Source: Clostridia bacterium
GTDB lineage: Bacteria > Bacillota_A > Clostridia > Christensenellales > Aristaeellaceae
Assembly: GCA_017397695.1 (NCBI GenBank)
Contig: JAFQIF010000059.1
Coordinates: forward strand, 1-44,676
DNA: 44,676 bases
Reading direction: 5' to 3'
The notes beneath the pieces are model-generated. The model ran no database searches. It was not told the origin of the DNA and worked only from the letters and a program-made list of their open reading frames with translations. The stretch's first letter is position 1. Every line of letters begins with the position of its first letter. Shown one piece after another: positions 15,648 through 25,131 of the stretch. The translations under genes and the position numbers were made by a program.

Positions 15648-16490
15648 ATGAAAGCCGATCTGCACATGCATTCCACTGCGTCGGATGGCGTGCTTGCCCC
15701 TGATGCGCTGATGGCGCGTGCGGCGTCTCTGGGATTTACGCATGCGGCGCTTACGGATCACGACAGCCTTGCAGGCGTTGCGCCGGCACGTCAAGCGGCG
15801 ATGGCGCATGGCGTTACGATGATCCCCGGCGTTGAACTCAGCTGCGGCGCGCACAGGGAGATTCATGTGCTGGGCTATGGCCTTGATCCTGAGCATGCGG
15901 GGCTGAATGCGTTTTGCAGGGAGCGCGTTGCGCAGCGCGAAGCGCGGACGGAAGAAATGGTCAGAAAGCTCTGTGCGCTGGGCAGACCGATCGAACTGGC
16001 GCGTGTGCGTGAGCTGGCGCGTGGCGTGATGGGCAGGCCGCATGTGGCGCGTGCGCTGCTGGAGGCGGGGCATGTATCGTCGGTATCCGATGCGTTTGAC
16101 CGCTTTTTGAAGCCAGGCAAACCTGCGTATGTTCCAAAGGAGGACGTGAAGGTGGCCGACGCTGTGGCGCTGATTCGAGATGCTGGCGGCGTGGCTGTGC
16201 TGGCGCATCCGATGGAACTGAAGATGGGGGAGACGATGCTCGAATCGCTCATCGGCGAATGGAAAGCGCAGGGACTTGAGGGCATAGAGGTGTATCATCC
16301 AAGCGCCGCCAACAATCATGCGGCTTTTCTGCTCCATCTGGCGCAGCGGCTTGGTCTGCTTGTGACCGGTGGCAGCGACTTTCACGGCGAGGCAGTCCGC
16401 AAGGCTGAAATCGGCGAAGGGCTGAACCGCTGGCGCCATATGGAAGCAGATATGCATGCGCTGCTTGCGCACATAAATGGCAAGCGCTGA
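15648..16490 (+). CDS. PHP-domain phosphoesterase (RNase AM/YciV type)
   Basis: A 280-residue protein of the polymerase-and-histidinol-phosphatase fold. Metal ligands appear in DLHMHSTASDG (residues 4-14), LTDHDSLAG (34-42), PGVELSC, LAHPMEL and GGSDFHG. The TASDG, long helical insert and SDFHG arrangement match the subfamily of 3',5'-nucleoside bisphosphate phosphatases and 5'-3' exoribonucleases that trim RNA ends. ATG 15648 follows GGGAGG by 4 nt; an upstream ATG inside the ribosome site is less likely. It overlaps or nearly touches the next gene. Substrate is inferred from the subfamily. Confidence 0.88.
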   Translation: MKADLHMHSTASDGVLAPDALMARAASLGFTHAALTDHDSLAGVAPARQAAMAHGVTMIPGVELSCGAHREIHVLGYGLDPEHAGLNAFCRERVAQREARTEEMVRKLCALGRPIELARVRELARGVMGRPHVARALLEAGHVSSVSDAFDRFLKPGKPAYVPKEDVKVADAVALIRDAGGVAVLAHPMELKMGETMLESLIGEWKAQGLEGIEVYHPSAANNHAAFLLHLAQRLGLLVTGGSDFHGEAVRKAEIGEGLNRWRHMEADMHALLAHINGKR

Positions 16491-16518
16491 AATTCTTGAT
16501 ACAAGCGAGGTGGATATA

Positions 16519-18006
16519 TTGCCGACGATGACGCAGGCGGGCTATACGCCCCCGAAGGCGGAAATGAAAAAGCCGTCCAAGGCAGAACCGCCCAAAAAGA
16601 AAAAGAAAAAACGAAAGAAAAAGGGCATGAGCGGCGCTGCTGCCGCATCAATAGTGGTTTTTGCAATCGCCGTGCTGATCGGCGCGGGCACAATCTTTGT
16701 CTATACGCAGACGCAACCGTATCTGCAGACGTTTGTGCCAGGCACGATGCTCATGGGCTATCCGCTCGCGGGTGCATCGCAGCAGGATGCGCAGGCGCTT
16801 ATCGACCGGATTGCGGCGGAGCAGATTGCCCCATGGCATACGGAGATCGTCTGCCAGAATCAGACATATACCATCACCGCACAGGATGTGCATCTGGATA
16901 TCGATCGGGAAGCGACGCTTGCGCCGCTGTGGGCAGCCGGCCGCGAGGGCGGCATGCTCTCGCGTTACGTCGCCATGCTTCGCATGAGGGGTGAGCCGAT
17001 GATTATGCAGCCGGTGCTGACCTACGATCTGTCCATGGTCGATGAGCTGCTGGAGATCATCCGTGCGGATGTGGAATGCGCGAGCGTCGATGCGACGGTT
17101 GAGTTCCGGCCCGGCTTCGCCCAGCCTTTTGTCTTTACCGATGAGGAGATGGGCTACGCGTTGGATGTAAGCGGCGTGAAGGATACGATTGAGCATGATG
17201 CGAAAATGCTGACGGCTGGCAGTCATGCGCTGGAGCCGCGGGCGATTGAGCCGGCTGTGTATCGCGCGGAGCTGGAAAATGCCATCGAGCTGCGTTCGCG
17301 CGTGACGGTAGCGCTGGATGGTGATCCTGCGTCCCGGGCGAACGCTGTCCTTGCAGCCGGAAAGCTTCAGGGGTTACGTATAGAGGCGGGAGAGGCGCTC
17401 TCCTTCAACGAGACGGTCGGCGCGCGCACTGCAGAAAACGGCTATCTTTCCGCGCCGGAACCCGCCTATGGCGAGGATGTATCCGGTGTGGGCGGCGGCG
17501 TGTGCCAGGTATCCACGGCGCTGTATCGTGCGGCGCTGCTGGCGGATATAAGCGTCAGTGAGCGGCATGGTGCGGCGCGCCCGGTTGCTTACTGCGATAG
17601 AGGTCAGGAGGCTGCAGTTTCCGATCAGGGGCTGGATCTGTCGATTGTAAATCAGACGGATTCTCCGCTGTTCGTCTCTGCCCGTGTGTATGAGGACGGA
17701 GACGACGCATTCCTGGAAATGATGCTCATCGGCACAAGGAAGACAGAGCATTTCCTGCTTGAGTCGATTGTCGAGGAGATTCCTGCGCCGCAGGAGCCGG
17801 TATATGTTCGCGATCGCGAAGGCCGGTATGCGACCTATACCGATGAACGGGTACCGGTGAGCGGGGCAAAGACGGGCTACAGCGTGCGCGTGGAGCGCGT
17901 TGCGCTGGACGGTGACGGTCAGGAGATCGGCCGCAAGGTTGTGTCTGAAGACGTATATGAAGCCGCCGCGCCGATGATCTATGTCGGCGTGACGGAAAGA
18001 GAATAA
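16519..18006 (+). CDS. VanW-like secreted/membrane protein
   Basis: A 495-residue protein with a very lysine-rich cytoplasmic start (a run of KKKKKKRKKK), one membrane helix (about residues 40-62), an outside region with two repeats of a peptidoglycan-binding-like (PG_binding_4) domain, then the VanW signature (LSFNETVGARTAENGY, GGGVCQVSTALYRAAL) and a C-terminal strand-rich domain like G5. VanW occurs in vancomycin resistance clusters but its reaction is unknown; these proteins are common in Clostridia without resistance. TTG 16519 was chosen because GAGGTGG is about 6 nt upstream; ATG 16477 would overlap the previous gene and lacks a ribosome site, and ATG 16528 is too far. Confidence 0.85.
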   Translation: MPTMTQAGYTPPKAEMKKPSKAEPPKKKKKKRKKKGMSGAAAASIVVFAIAVLIGAGTIFVYTQTQPYLQTFVPGTMLMGYPLAGASQQDAQALIDRIAAEQIAPWHTEIVCQNQTYTITAQDVHLDIDREATLAPLWAAGREGGMLSRYVAMLRMRGEPMIMQPVLTYDLSMVDELLEIIRADVECASVDATVEFRPGFAQPFVFTDEEMGYALDVSGVKDTIEHDAKMLTAGSHALEPRAIEPAVYRAELENAIELRSRVTVALDGDPASRANAVLAAGKLQGLRIEAGEALSFNETVGARTAENGYLSAPEPAYGEDVSGVGGGVCQVSTALYRAALLADISVSERHGAARPVAYCDRGQEAAVSDQGLDLSIVNQTDSPLFVSARVYEDGDDAFLEMMLIGTRKTEHFLLESIVEEIPAPQEPVYVRDREGRYATYTDERVPVSGAKTGYSVRVERVALDGDGQEIGRKVVSEDVYEAAAPMIYVGVTERE

Positions 18007-18037
18007 AAAGGGCGAACAGAAAGTGAGGCATACACTT

Positions 18038-18424
18038 ATGGATAAGATTTGCTTTAAGACCAGCAAGGGTCCGGCAGCCGTTGGACCGTACTGCACGGCG
18101 GTGATTTACGGCGATACGGTGTATATGTCCGGTATGATCGGCGTCGATCCGGCTACGCAGAAGCCGGTGGAGGGCGGCGTGATGGCGCAGGCTAAGCAGG
18201 TGTTTGAAAACATCCGCACGGTGCTGGGCGAGCTTGAACTGACGATGGACGACGTGCTCAAGACGACGGTTTTTCTCAAGGACATGGGCGACTTTGCCGA
18301 GGTGAACAAGCTGTATGCGGAGTACTTCGCGCCGAACTATCCGGCCCGCTCCTGCGTGGAGGTAGCCAAACTGCCGATGGGCCTGGCCATTGAGATCGAG
18401 TGCATTGCTCGCTACCATAAGTAA
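18038..18424 (+). CDS. ridA: RidA family reactive-intermediate deaminase
   Basis: A 128-residue protein of the RidA/YjgF/UK114 family, a homotrimer that hydrolyses reactive enamine/imine intermediates from PLP enzymes such as threonine dehydratase. Family motifs are KGPAAVGPYCTAV, VYMSGMIGVDP, NIRTVLGELELTMDDVLKTTVFL and NYPARSCVEVAKLPMGLAIEIECIA, with the catalytic Arg of PARSCVEV. ATG 18038 has GAGG 9 nt upstream. It follows the VanW-like gene by 31 bp. Confidence 0.95.
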   Translation: MDKICFKTSKGPAAVGPYCTAVIYGDTVYMSGMIGVDPATQKPVEGGVMAQAKQVFENIRTVLGELELTMDDVLKTTVFLKDMGDFAEVNKLYAEYFAPNYPARSCVEVAKLPMGLAIEIECIARYHK

Positions 18425-18428
18425 TCTG

Positions 18429-18500
18429 GCTTAAATCCGCAGCGAAGCGTAGTAGGGGTCTGGGGATAAATCCCCAGGCGGGTCTGGGCAGCAGCCCAGG
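18429..18500. repeat. Intergenic palindromic repeat, copy 1
   Basis: Anchor TTAAATCCGCAGCGAAGCG is followed by palindrome CTGGGGAT-AA-ATCCCCAG (18460-18477) and CTGGGC-AGCA-GCCCAG (18484-18499). It lies between ridA and fbp; the ribosome site of fbp begins at its edge. Confidence 0.75.
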
Positions 18501-18513
18501 AAAGGGAATTACT

Positions 18514-20484
18514 ATGTCAAACTTTACCCCTCAGGATATCCGCTATCTCAAGCTGCTGCGCAAGCAGTATCGCACGATTCAGGAAGCCTCTGCGGAGGTG
18601 GCGCATCTGCGCGCCGTGCTTCGTCTGCCCAAGGGCACAGAGCATTTCCTTTCGGACCTGCATGGCGAGCATCAGGCGTTTCTGCATATCCTGCATAATG
18701 CCAGCGGCGTTATCAAGCGCAAGATCAACGACCTGTACGGCAATATTCTCTCCACGCACGAGCGCGACATGCTCTCCACCCTGATCTATTATCCGGATGA
18801 AAAGCTGGCGCTGCTCAAGAAGCAGGGCGTGGTCTCCGACGAATGGTACCGGCTGACGATCTATCGCCTGATTGAGGTCTGCCGCGTATGCTCGGTGAAA
18901 TACACCCGCAAGCGTGTGCGCGAGGCGATGCCGCGCGAGATGGGTGCGCTGATCGAAGAACTGATGCTCAGCGACAGCACGCCTGATAAGGAAGGTTATT
19001 ACCGCGAGGTTATGCAGTCTATCCTGGAAACCGGACAAGCCGATGCGATGATTATCGCGCTCAGCCGCGTGATTCAGGCACTGGCTATCGATCGACTGCA
19101 CATCATCGGCGATATCTTTGATCGCGGCCCGCGCGCAGACCTGATCATGGACGCGCTGGAAACCTATCATCAGGTGGACGTGCAGTGGGGCAATCACGAC
19201 ATCGCCTGGATGGGTGCAGCGGCGCTTTCTGAGGCATGCATCGCCCAGGTGATTGTGACCTCGGTCAAGTACGGCAATCTGGAAACGTTGGAGGTTGGCT
19301 ACGGCATCTCCCTGCGCCCGCTTTCTACGCTGGCGATGACCTGCTACGGAGACGATCCGTGCGCGGAGTTCCGCCCGAAGGACAACGGCGAGGATGTACA
19401 TGAGGACGAGATGGAGCTGGCGCGCATGCATAAGGCGGCCGCCATTCTGCAGTTCAAGCTGGAAGGCCAACTGCTGGAGCGCCATCCGGAGTATCATATG
19501 GAATCCCGACGCCTGCTGCACCGCATCGATTTTGAGCGCGGAACGGTCAATGTGGACGGCGAGGATTATGCGCTTCGCAGCTGCCGTTTTCCGACGATCG
19601 ATCCGGCTGATCCGTATGCTCTTACCGCGCTTGAGCGCGAGGTGATGGACCGCCTGGTGCTCGAGTTCGCTCATTCTGAAAAGCTGCAGCGCCATATCCA
19701 GTTCCTTTACAGCACGGGCGGCATGTATCTGCGCTGCAACGGCAATCTGCTTTATCACGGTTGTATTCCCATGGAGGAAGACGGTTCCTTTGCGACGATC
19801 CCGGTGACGGGCAGCGAGCAGCTTCGCGGCCGCGCAGGTATCGACGCGGCGGATCTGCTGGCGCGCCAGGGCTATTTTGCTACGCTGGGCAGCAAGTCCC
19901 GTATCGACGGCCAGGATTTCCTGTGGTATCTGGGCTGCGGTCCGTATTCTCCGCTGTTTGGCAAGAGCAAGATGGCGACGTTTGAACGCTATTTCATTGC
20001 AGACAAGAAGCCGCACGTGGAGATCAAGAACGCCTATTACAGCTTCCAGGATGACGAGGCGACGGCGCTTCGCATCCTGGACGAGTTTGAGCTTTCCAGC
20101 GCAGGTTTCATCATCAACGGTCACGTGCCGGTGAAGCTGGGCAAGGGAGAGAGCCCGATCAAGGCGGGAGGCAGGCTGCTGGTGATCGACGGTGGTCTTT
20201 CCCGCGCGTATCAGCCGGTGACCGGCATCGCAGGTTACACGCTGATCTTCTCCTCGCATGAGCTGAGCCTGGTCGCGCATCAGCCGTTTGAGTCCAAGGC
20301 GAGCGCAATTTCTGCCGAGCAGGATATTCATAGCGTGCATAAGACGGTCAAGCTGATGGAACACCGCCTGCTGATCGCTGATACTGACGACGGCGACGTG
20401 CTGCGCGGGCGCATCGACGATCTGATGCTGCTCATCAGCGCGTATCGCAGCGGCGTGATCAAGGAATCCCGCGGCGAGAATTGA
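18514..20484 (+). CDS. fbp: Fructose-1,6-bisphosphatase, class III
   Basis: A 656-residue gluconeogenic enzyme that hydrolyses fructose 1,6-bisphosphate to fructose 6-phosphate. Class III FBPases are found mainly in Firmicutes and belong to the calcineurin-like metallophosphatase fold. Metal-binding motifs are LSDLHGEH (near residue 48), GDIFDRGPRADLI (near 199), WGNHDIAWMG (near 228), NGHVPVK (near 535). Length matches the family. ATG 18514 has AAAGGG 10 nt upstream. It is followed by a HAD phosphatase gene at 17 bp spacing and the UPF0237/UPF0210 pair, and preceded by a palindromic repeat. Confidence 0.96.
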   Translation: MSNFTPQDIRYLKLLRKQYRTIQEASAEVAHLRAVLRLPKGTEHFLSDLHGEHQAFLHILHNASGVIKRKINDLYGNILSTHERDMLSTLIYYPDEKLALLKKQGVVSDEWYRLTIYRLIEVCRVCSVKYTRKRVREAMPREMGALIEELMLSDSTPDKEGYYREVMQSILETGQADAMIIALSRVIQALAIDRLHIIGDIFDRGPRADLIMDALETYHQVDVQWGNHDIAWMGAAALSEACIAQVIVTSVKYGNLETLEVGYGISLRPLSTLAMTCYGDDPCAEFRPKDNGEDVHEDEMELARMHKAAAILQFKLEGQLLERHPEYHMESRRLLHRIDFERGTVNVDGEDYALRSCRFPTIDPADPYALTALEREVMDRLVLEFAHSEKLQRHIQFLYSTGGMYLRCNGNLLYHGCIPMEEDGSFATIPVTGSEQLRGRAGIDAADLLARQGYFATLGSKSRIDGQDFLWYLGCGPYSPLFGKSKMATFERYFIADKKPHVEIKNAYYSFQDDEATALRILDEFELSSAGFIINGHVPVKLGKGESPIKAGGRLLVIDGGLSRAYQPVTGIAGYTLIFSSHELSLVAHQPFESKASAISAEQDIHSVHKTVKLMEHRLLIADTDDGDVLRGRIDDLMLLISAYRSGVIKESRGEN

Positions 20485-20501
20485 GGACTGGGAGGTTTCT
20501 C

Positions 20502-21194
20502 ATGAACGGAGCGCTCTTTTGCAGCCAGAGTATCGATGTATGCTCCGGCCTGCTGGCCATGAAGCGGCCTGTGCTGATCGTATTTGATCTGGACGGCACG
20601 CTGACCGACAGCGCGGAGTTGGGCCATGTCCTGTTCAAGCGTGTGTTTGCCAGGCTGGGCTTTGGTGAGATCAGCGACGAACTGGCGGATTCCTTCAACG
20701 GCCCCAGCGCCGACGAGGTTTGCCGTATCATGGGCATCGAGGACAGGAAGGAAGAATACAACCGCCTGATCGACGAGGTGGAGACACAGCTGGTATATGA
20801 GATGGGCAAAATCTATCCGGGCGTCATCGATATGCTTGGCGATCTCGCGCCGCATGCGCATCTGGCGATTCTGACCAACGGCTCGCCTGTGTACTGCGAA
20901 ACCTGTATTAAGCACTACGGCTTTGCGCCCTACATTGGTCTGCGTGCAGGCTTTGCCAGCGGCGTAACCAAAGCGATGCGTATCGGCATGTGGGAGCGTG
21001 AGCTTGGTGCGCGGCGCGTCATCGTGGTCGGTGACCGCGGCACGGATGTCATCAACGCGCGCGCGGCGAATGCCTATGCCATCGGTGTGACGTTCGGCAT
21101 GGGGGCGCGCGAAGAACTTCTTGGCGCGGATGTACTGTGCGATACTGCGCAGCAGGTGACGGATGCCTGCATGCGCGTGATCGCTGAAATTTGA
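20502..21194 (+). CDS. HAD-family phosphatase
   Basis: A 230-residue protein of the haloacid dehalogenase superfamily. Catalytic loop 1 is FDLDGTLTD (near residues 30-38), loop 2 ILTNGSP, and the acidic loop 4 GDRGTDVINARAA. The helical cap is the small PGP-like type, suggesting a small sugar-phosphate or nucleotide substrate (phosphoglycolate phosphatase/pyrophosphatase PpaX-like). About 25 extra residues precede the usual start (MNGALFCSQSIDVCSG). ATG 20502 has GGGAGG 6 nt upstream, so the extension is probably real, although MKRPVLIVFD further inside is the family start. It follows fbp closely. Confidence 0.85.
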   Translation: MNGALFCSQSIDVCSGLLAMKRPVLIVFDLDGTLTDSAELGHVLFKRVFARLGFGEISDELADSFNGPSADEVCRIMGIEDRKEEYNRLIDEVETQLVYEMGKIYPGVIDMLGDLAPHAHLAILTNGSPVYCETCIKHYGFAPYIGLRAGFASGVTKAMRIGMWERELGARRVIVVGDRGTDVINARAANAYAIGVTFGMGAREELLGADVLCDTAQQVTDACMRVIAEI

Positions 21195-21218
21195 TTGAGT
21201 ATTATCATGGAGGATCAT

Positions 21219-21494
21219 ATGGAAAAGAAGAATACTGCCGTAGTTACGGTTGTGGGCAACGATACAGTCGGCATTATCGCCCGCGTGAGCGCCGTGCTCG
21301 CGCAGCATGAAGCGAATATTCTGGATATCTCTCAGACGGTTCTCTCCGGCATGTTCAACATGATCATGATCGTGGATATCTCTCTGTCCGGCTTTGCGCA
21401 GTTGTCCGACGCGCTTGCGGCGCTGGGCAATGATCTGGGCCTGCAGATCCGCATTCAGCGCAGCGAAATCTTCGATGCAATGCATAGGATCTGA
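21219..21494 (+). CDS. ACT-domain protein, UPF0237 family
   Basis: A 91-residue protein consisting of one ACT domain (TVVGNDTVGIIARVSAVLAQ, ILDISQTVLSGMFNMIMIVDI). ACT domains bind amino acids or similar ligands. The family is the usual partner of UPF0210, the gene directly downstream, and the two probably act together, with the ACT protein sensing a ligand. ATG 21219 has GGAGG 5 nt upstream. Confidence 0.93.
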   Translation: MEKKNTAVVTVVGNDTVGIIARVSAVLAQHEANILDISQTVLSGMFNMIMIVDISLSGFAQLSDALAALGNDLGLQIRIQRSEIFDAMHRI

Positions 21495-21509
21495 TTGCGG
21501 AGGTTTGTT

Positions 21510-22865
21510 ATGATCAATACGTCTGAAATCCTGCAAACCGTACGGATGATTACCGAGGAAAAGCTCGATATCCGTACGATTACGATGGGCATCTCCCTGT
21601 TTGAATGCTGCCATCCGGACAGCAAGGTGCTCTATAACAATGTCTATGACCGCATCACCAGGCAGGCCGAGTATCTGGTGAAGACCGGCGAGGACCTGGA
21701 GCGCGAGTTCGGTATCCCGATTGTCAATAAGCGCATTTCCGTTACGCCGGCGAGCCTGGTGGCTGCTGCCTGCGGCGATCCGGTGATCGTAGCGCGTGCG
21801 ATGGATGCTGCAGCCAAAGAGACGGGTGTGAACTATATCGGCGGCTATACCGCGCTGGTGCAAAAGGGTATGACCAAGTCCGACAGGGCGCTGATCCGCT
21901 CTCTGCCGGAGGCGCTGTCTACCACCGAGCGTGTGTGCGCGTCTGTGAATGTGGCGTCCACCCGCGCAGGTATCGATATGGACGCTGTGCGCCTGTGCGG
22001 CGAGGCGATCAAGGATATCGCTGAGGCGACGAAGGATACCGACGCTTCCGGCTGCATGAAGCTGGTCGTCTTTGCCAATGCCGTGGAGGATAATCCCTTC
22101 ATGGCTGGCGCGTTCCATGGCCCGGGCGAGGGAGACTGCTGCATCAACGTGGGCATTTCCGGCCCGGGCGTGGTCAAACATGCGCTGGAAAACGAGGCGA
22201 AGGATCAGCCCTTTGATGTGGTCGCCGAGACGATCAAGAAGACGGCGTTCAAGATTACGCGCGTAGGCCAGCTGATTGCCCGCGAAGCGTCCAATCGACT
22301 CGGCGTGCCGTTTGGCATCGTCGATCTGTCCCTGGCGCCGACCCCGGCGATGGGCGACTCTGTGGCCCATATTCTCGAGGAGATGGGCCTTGAGGTATGC
22401 GGCTGCCATGGCACGACGGCGGCGCTTGCGCTGCTCAACGATGCGGTAAAGAAGGGCGGCGTTATGGCGTCCAGCCATGTCGGCGGCCTGTCCGGCGCGT
22501 TCATTCCGGTGTCCGAGGATATCGGCATGATCAATGCGGCGGCATGCGGCGCGCTCAGCCTTGAAAAGCTGGAAGCGATGACCTGCGTGTGCTCCGTCGG
22601 TCTGGATATGATTGCGGTGCCGGGTCATACCCCGGCGAGCACCATTGCCGCCATCATCGCGGACGAGGCGGCCATCGGCATGGTCAATCATAAGACGACC
22701 GCCGTGCGCATCATTCCGGCACCTGGTAAGGATGTGGGCGATGAGGTCGAGTTCGGCGGCTTGTTCGGCCGTGCGCCGATTATGCGCGTGAGCCCGTATT
22801 CCGCGGAGAAGTTCATTGCTCGCGGCGGCCGTATTCCTGCGCCGCTGCAGAGCCTCAAAAACTAA
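21510..22865 (+). CDS. UPF0210 (DUF711) family protein
   Basis: A 451-residue member of UPF0210, with a fold related to glycyl-radical/PFL-like proteins but with no confirmed activity. Conserved segments are [29 protein letters not shown]-like [29 protein letters not shown] and [15 protein letters not shown]. No C-terminal glycyl radical motif is evident. ATG 21510 has CGGAGG 6 nt upstream. The pairing with the ACT protein is conserved in many Firmicutes and argues for a shared metabolic or regulatory role; which ligand is unknown. Confidence 0.93.
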   Translation: MINTSEILQTVRMITEEKLDIRTITMGISLFECCHPDSKVLYNNVYDRITRQAEYLVKTGEDLEREFGIPIVNKRISVTPASLVAAACGDPVIVARAMDAAAKETGVNYIGGYTALVQKGMTKSDRALIRSLPEALSTTERVCASVNVASTRAGIDMDAVRLCGEAIKDIAEATKDTDASGCMKLVVFANAVEDNPFMAGAFHGPGEGDCCINVGISGPGVVKHALENEAKDQPFDVVAETIKKTAFKITRVGQLIAREASNRLGVPFGIVDLSLAPTPAMGDSVAHILEEMGLEVCGCHGTTAALALLNDAVKKGGVMASSHVGGLSGAFIPVSEDIGMINAAACGALSLEKLEAMTCVCSVGLDMIAVPGHTPASTIAAIIADEAAIGMVNHKTTAVRIIPAPGKDVGDEVEFGGLFGRAPIMRVSPYSAEKFIARGGRIPAPLQSLKN

Positions 22866-22870
22866 CCAGC

Positions 22871-22950
22871 CTTAAAACAGCGCGAAGCGAAGAGGGGGCT
22901 GAGCGGCAATGCACCTCAGGCAGGGTATGGGGCGCAGCCCCATCATTCCC
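22871..22950. repeat. Intergenic palindromic repeat, copy 2
   Basis: Anchor CTTAAAACAGCGCGAAGCGA is followed by an imperfect CTGAG...CTCAG unit (22899-22919) and palindrome ATGGGGC-GCA-GCCCCAT (22927-22943). It precedes pepF. The CTGAG unit aligns base for base in length with the perfect palindrome at 36075-36095. Confidence 0.75.
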
Positions 22951-22971
22951 TTTTCAGAAAGGAAGTTTCTT

Positions 22972-24783
22972 ATGGATAACGAACTCACCCGCAGCACGGT
23001 TGATCCCAGATATACCTGGGATGTAACCCGCATTTACGAAAACGACGAGGCCTGGGAGAAGGCTTTCTCCGAGGTCAAGGAGATGGGCGACGCCATCGCG
23101 GCGATGGCCGGCACGCTGGCAAGCGGTAAGGACGCTGTACTTGCCTGCCTGCGCCTGGAGGACCGCATTGAGCAGGCGATCAGCTGCATCTATACCTACG
23201 CGATGATGAAGCAGAACGAGGACACCACCGTGGGCAAGTATCAGGCGATGCTGGGCCGTGCGGGCACGCTCGTCAGCGAAGTGATGGCCAAGGGCGCGTT
23301 CCTCACGCCGGAGCTGCTCTCTCTGGCGGACGGCGTGCTGGAAAGCTATATCGAGGACGGCGACTTTGCCGATTTCGATGCGACGCTCACCAAGACGCTG
23401 CGCATGAAGCCGCATACCCTTTCCGCGCGCGAGGAGCAGCTGCTGGCGATGGCCGGCGACGTATGCGGCGCGAGCGAGAATGCCTACGATATGCTCACCG
23501 ATGCGGACATGGATCTGGGCAAGACCCGCGGTGAGGACGGCAAGAAGACCAAGCTCACCGATGTGCGCCTGAATTCCTTCCTCGTCAGCCGTGATCGCGC
23601 CGTGCGCAAGGCTGCTTATACCAACGTGATGAACGGCTACGGCAAGCTGGGCAACGCGATTGCGGCGATGTATGCTGGTCAGGTAAAGGGCGATATCTTT
23701 AACGCCAAGGCGCGCGGCTATAAGAACTGCCGCGAGAGCTATCTCTATCGCGATGACGTGGACGAGAGTGTCTATGACAGCCTGATCGACGCGGTGCACG
23801 GCGGTATTGGCACGCTGAGCGAGTATCTGCGGATCAAGAAGGAGCAGAACGGCCTTGCTCAGCTGCACATGTATGATATGTACCTGGGCGTGGACACCGG
23901 CTTCGATATTCAGATGGATATCGACGAGGCGTTCGCAACCTTCCTTGAAGCCGTCAAGCCCTTGGGTGAGGATTACGTCGCCGATGCGGCGCGCGCTATG
24001 CCCGAACGCTGGATCGACGTATACGAAACCAAGAATAAGCGCGGCGGCGCGTACTCCACCAGCGTGTATCATACCGCGCCGTATGTGCTGCTCAACCATA
24101 AGAAGACCTACGACGGCCTGTCCACGCTCTGCCATGAGATGGGCCACGCGATGCACAGCTTCTATTCCAACAAGACGCAGCCCAGCGCAAAGGCGGATTA
24201 CACGATCTTTGTCGCCGAGGTCGCCTCGACCTGCAACGAGATCCTGCTCTCCGAGTATCTGATGAAAAAATACGAGGGCAACCGTGCCGCGCAGATCATG
24301 CTCATCGGCCATCTGCTGGAGCATTTCCGCACGACGGTCTTCCGCCAGACGATGTTCGCCGAGTTTGAGCATAAGGCGCACCTGATGGCGGAAAATGGCG
24401 AGAGCCTGACCAAGGAAAACCTGTGCGCGATGTACTACGACCTCAATAAGCTCTACTACGGCAAGGCTGCCAAGGTGGACAAAGAGGTGCAGTATGAGTG
24501 GATGCGCATTCCGCATTTCTACAGTTCCTTCTATGTCTATAAGTATGCGACGGGCTTCTGCGCGGCGGTGGCGCTGGCGCGCGGCATCCTCAGCGGCGAC
24601 AAGGAGAAGCTGGCTTCCTACCGCAGGTTCCTCAGCCTTGGCGGCAGCATGACCCCGATTGAGGAGCTCAAGGTGGCGGGCGTCGATATGTCTACGCCGC
24701 AGCCGGTGTGCGAGGCGCTGGATTACTTTGCCGAGCTTGTGATGCTCTATCGCGAGCTGCTCTCTCAGGAGGAAAATGCATGA
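22972..24783 (+). CDS. pepF: Oligoendopeptidase F, M3B metallopeptidase
   Basis: A 603-residue cytoplasmic peptidase that cuts oligopeptides of roughly 7-17 residues. The HEMGHAMHS zinc motif (HExxH, about residues 387-391) and the downstream acidic ligand region (FVAEVASTCNEILLSEYL) mark the M3 family; the N-terminal helical part (NELTRSTVDPRYTWDVTRIYEND...) is the M3B OligoendopeptidaseF N-domain. ATG 22972 has GGAAG 7 nt upstream. Its TGA overlaps the ATG of the following gene. A palindromic repeat precedes it. Confidence 0.95.
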   Translation: MDNELTRSTVDPRYTWDVTRIYENDEAWEKAFSEVKEMGDAIAAMAGTLASGKDAVLACLRLEDRIEQAISCIYTYAMMKQNEDTTVGKYQAMLGRAGTLVSEVMAKGAFLTPELLSLADGVLESYIEDGDFADFDATLTKTLRMKPHTLSAREEQLLAMAGDVCGASENAYDMLTDADMDLGKTRGEDGKKTKLTDVRLNSFLVSRDRAVRKAAYTNVMNGYGKLGNAIAAMYAGQVKGDIFNAKARGYKNCRESYLYRDDVDESVYDSLIDAVHGGIGTLSEYLRIKKEQNGLAQLHMYDMYLGVDTGFDIQMDIDEAFATFLEAVKPLGEDYVADAARAMPERWIDVYETKNKRGGAYSTSVYHTAPYVLLNHKKTYDGLSTLCHEMGHAMHSFYSNKTQPSAKADYTIFVAEVASTCNEILLSEYLMKKYEGNRAAQIMLIGHLLEHFRTTVFRQTMFAEFEHKAHLMAENGESLTKENLCAMYYDLNKLYYGKAAKVDKEVQYEWMRIPHFYSSFYVYKYATGFCAAVALARGILSGDKEKLASYRRFLSLGGSMTPIEELKVAGVDMSTPQPVCEALDYFAELVMLYRELLSQEENA

Positions 24784-25115
24784 TCATGCAGGGGTATGAC
24801 GTTCAGGCAGCTGTGCCGTTTATCGCCAGGGCGATGCGCAAGGCGGGGCATAAGATCGCGCAGGAGGAGCTGGAAAGCTTCATCCGCCGCGCGATTGAGG
24901 CCGATATGGCGTACATGCACGAAATAGACGTCATCGACGACGAGGGACTGATGGGCGAAGGCGAGTACGACGAGGACGACGCTTTTGAGGCGCTTCTGGA
25001 CGTGCTCGGCGAAGACATTGGGGACGAGGAAGAGATGAATCAGCTGGCGCAGCTGCTGGACAGCTTCATGGCCGCGCAGGCGGATTTTATGGAAGAAAGC
25101 GGCCTCGCGGACTGA
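24780..25115 (+). CDS. Small acidic hypothetical protein
   Basis: A 111-residue helical, strongly acidic protein. Two helical halves are visible: FIARAMRKAGHKIAQEELESFIRRAIEADMAYMHEI, then an acidic GEYDEDDAFEALLDVLGEDIGDEEEM and a final helix of MNQLAQLLDSFMAAQADFMEESG. ATG 24780 overlaps the pepF stop as ATGA and has GGAGG 7 nt upstream, so it is translationally coupled to pepF. No family recognised. Confidence 0.75.
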   Translation: MIMQGYDVQAAVPFIARAMRKAGHKIAQEELESFIRRAIEADMAYMHEIDVIDDEGLMGEGEYDEDDAFEALLDVLGEDIGDEEEMNQLAQLLDSFMAAQADFMEESGLAD

Positions 25116-25131
25116 ACTGAGAGAAAAACAT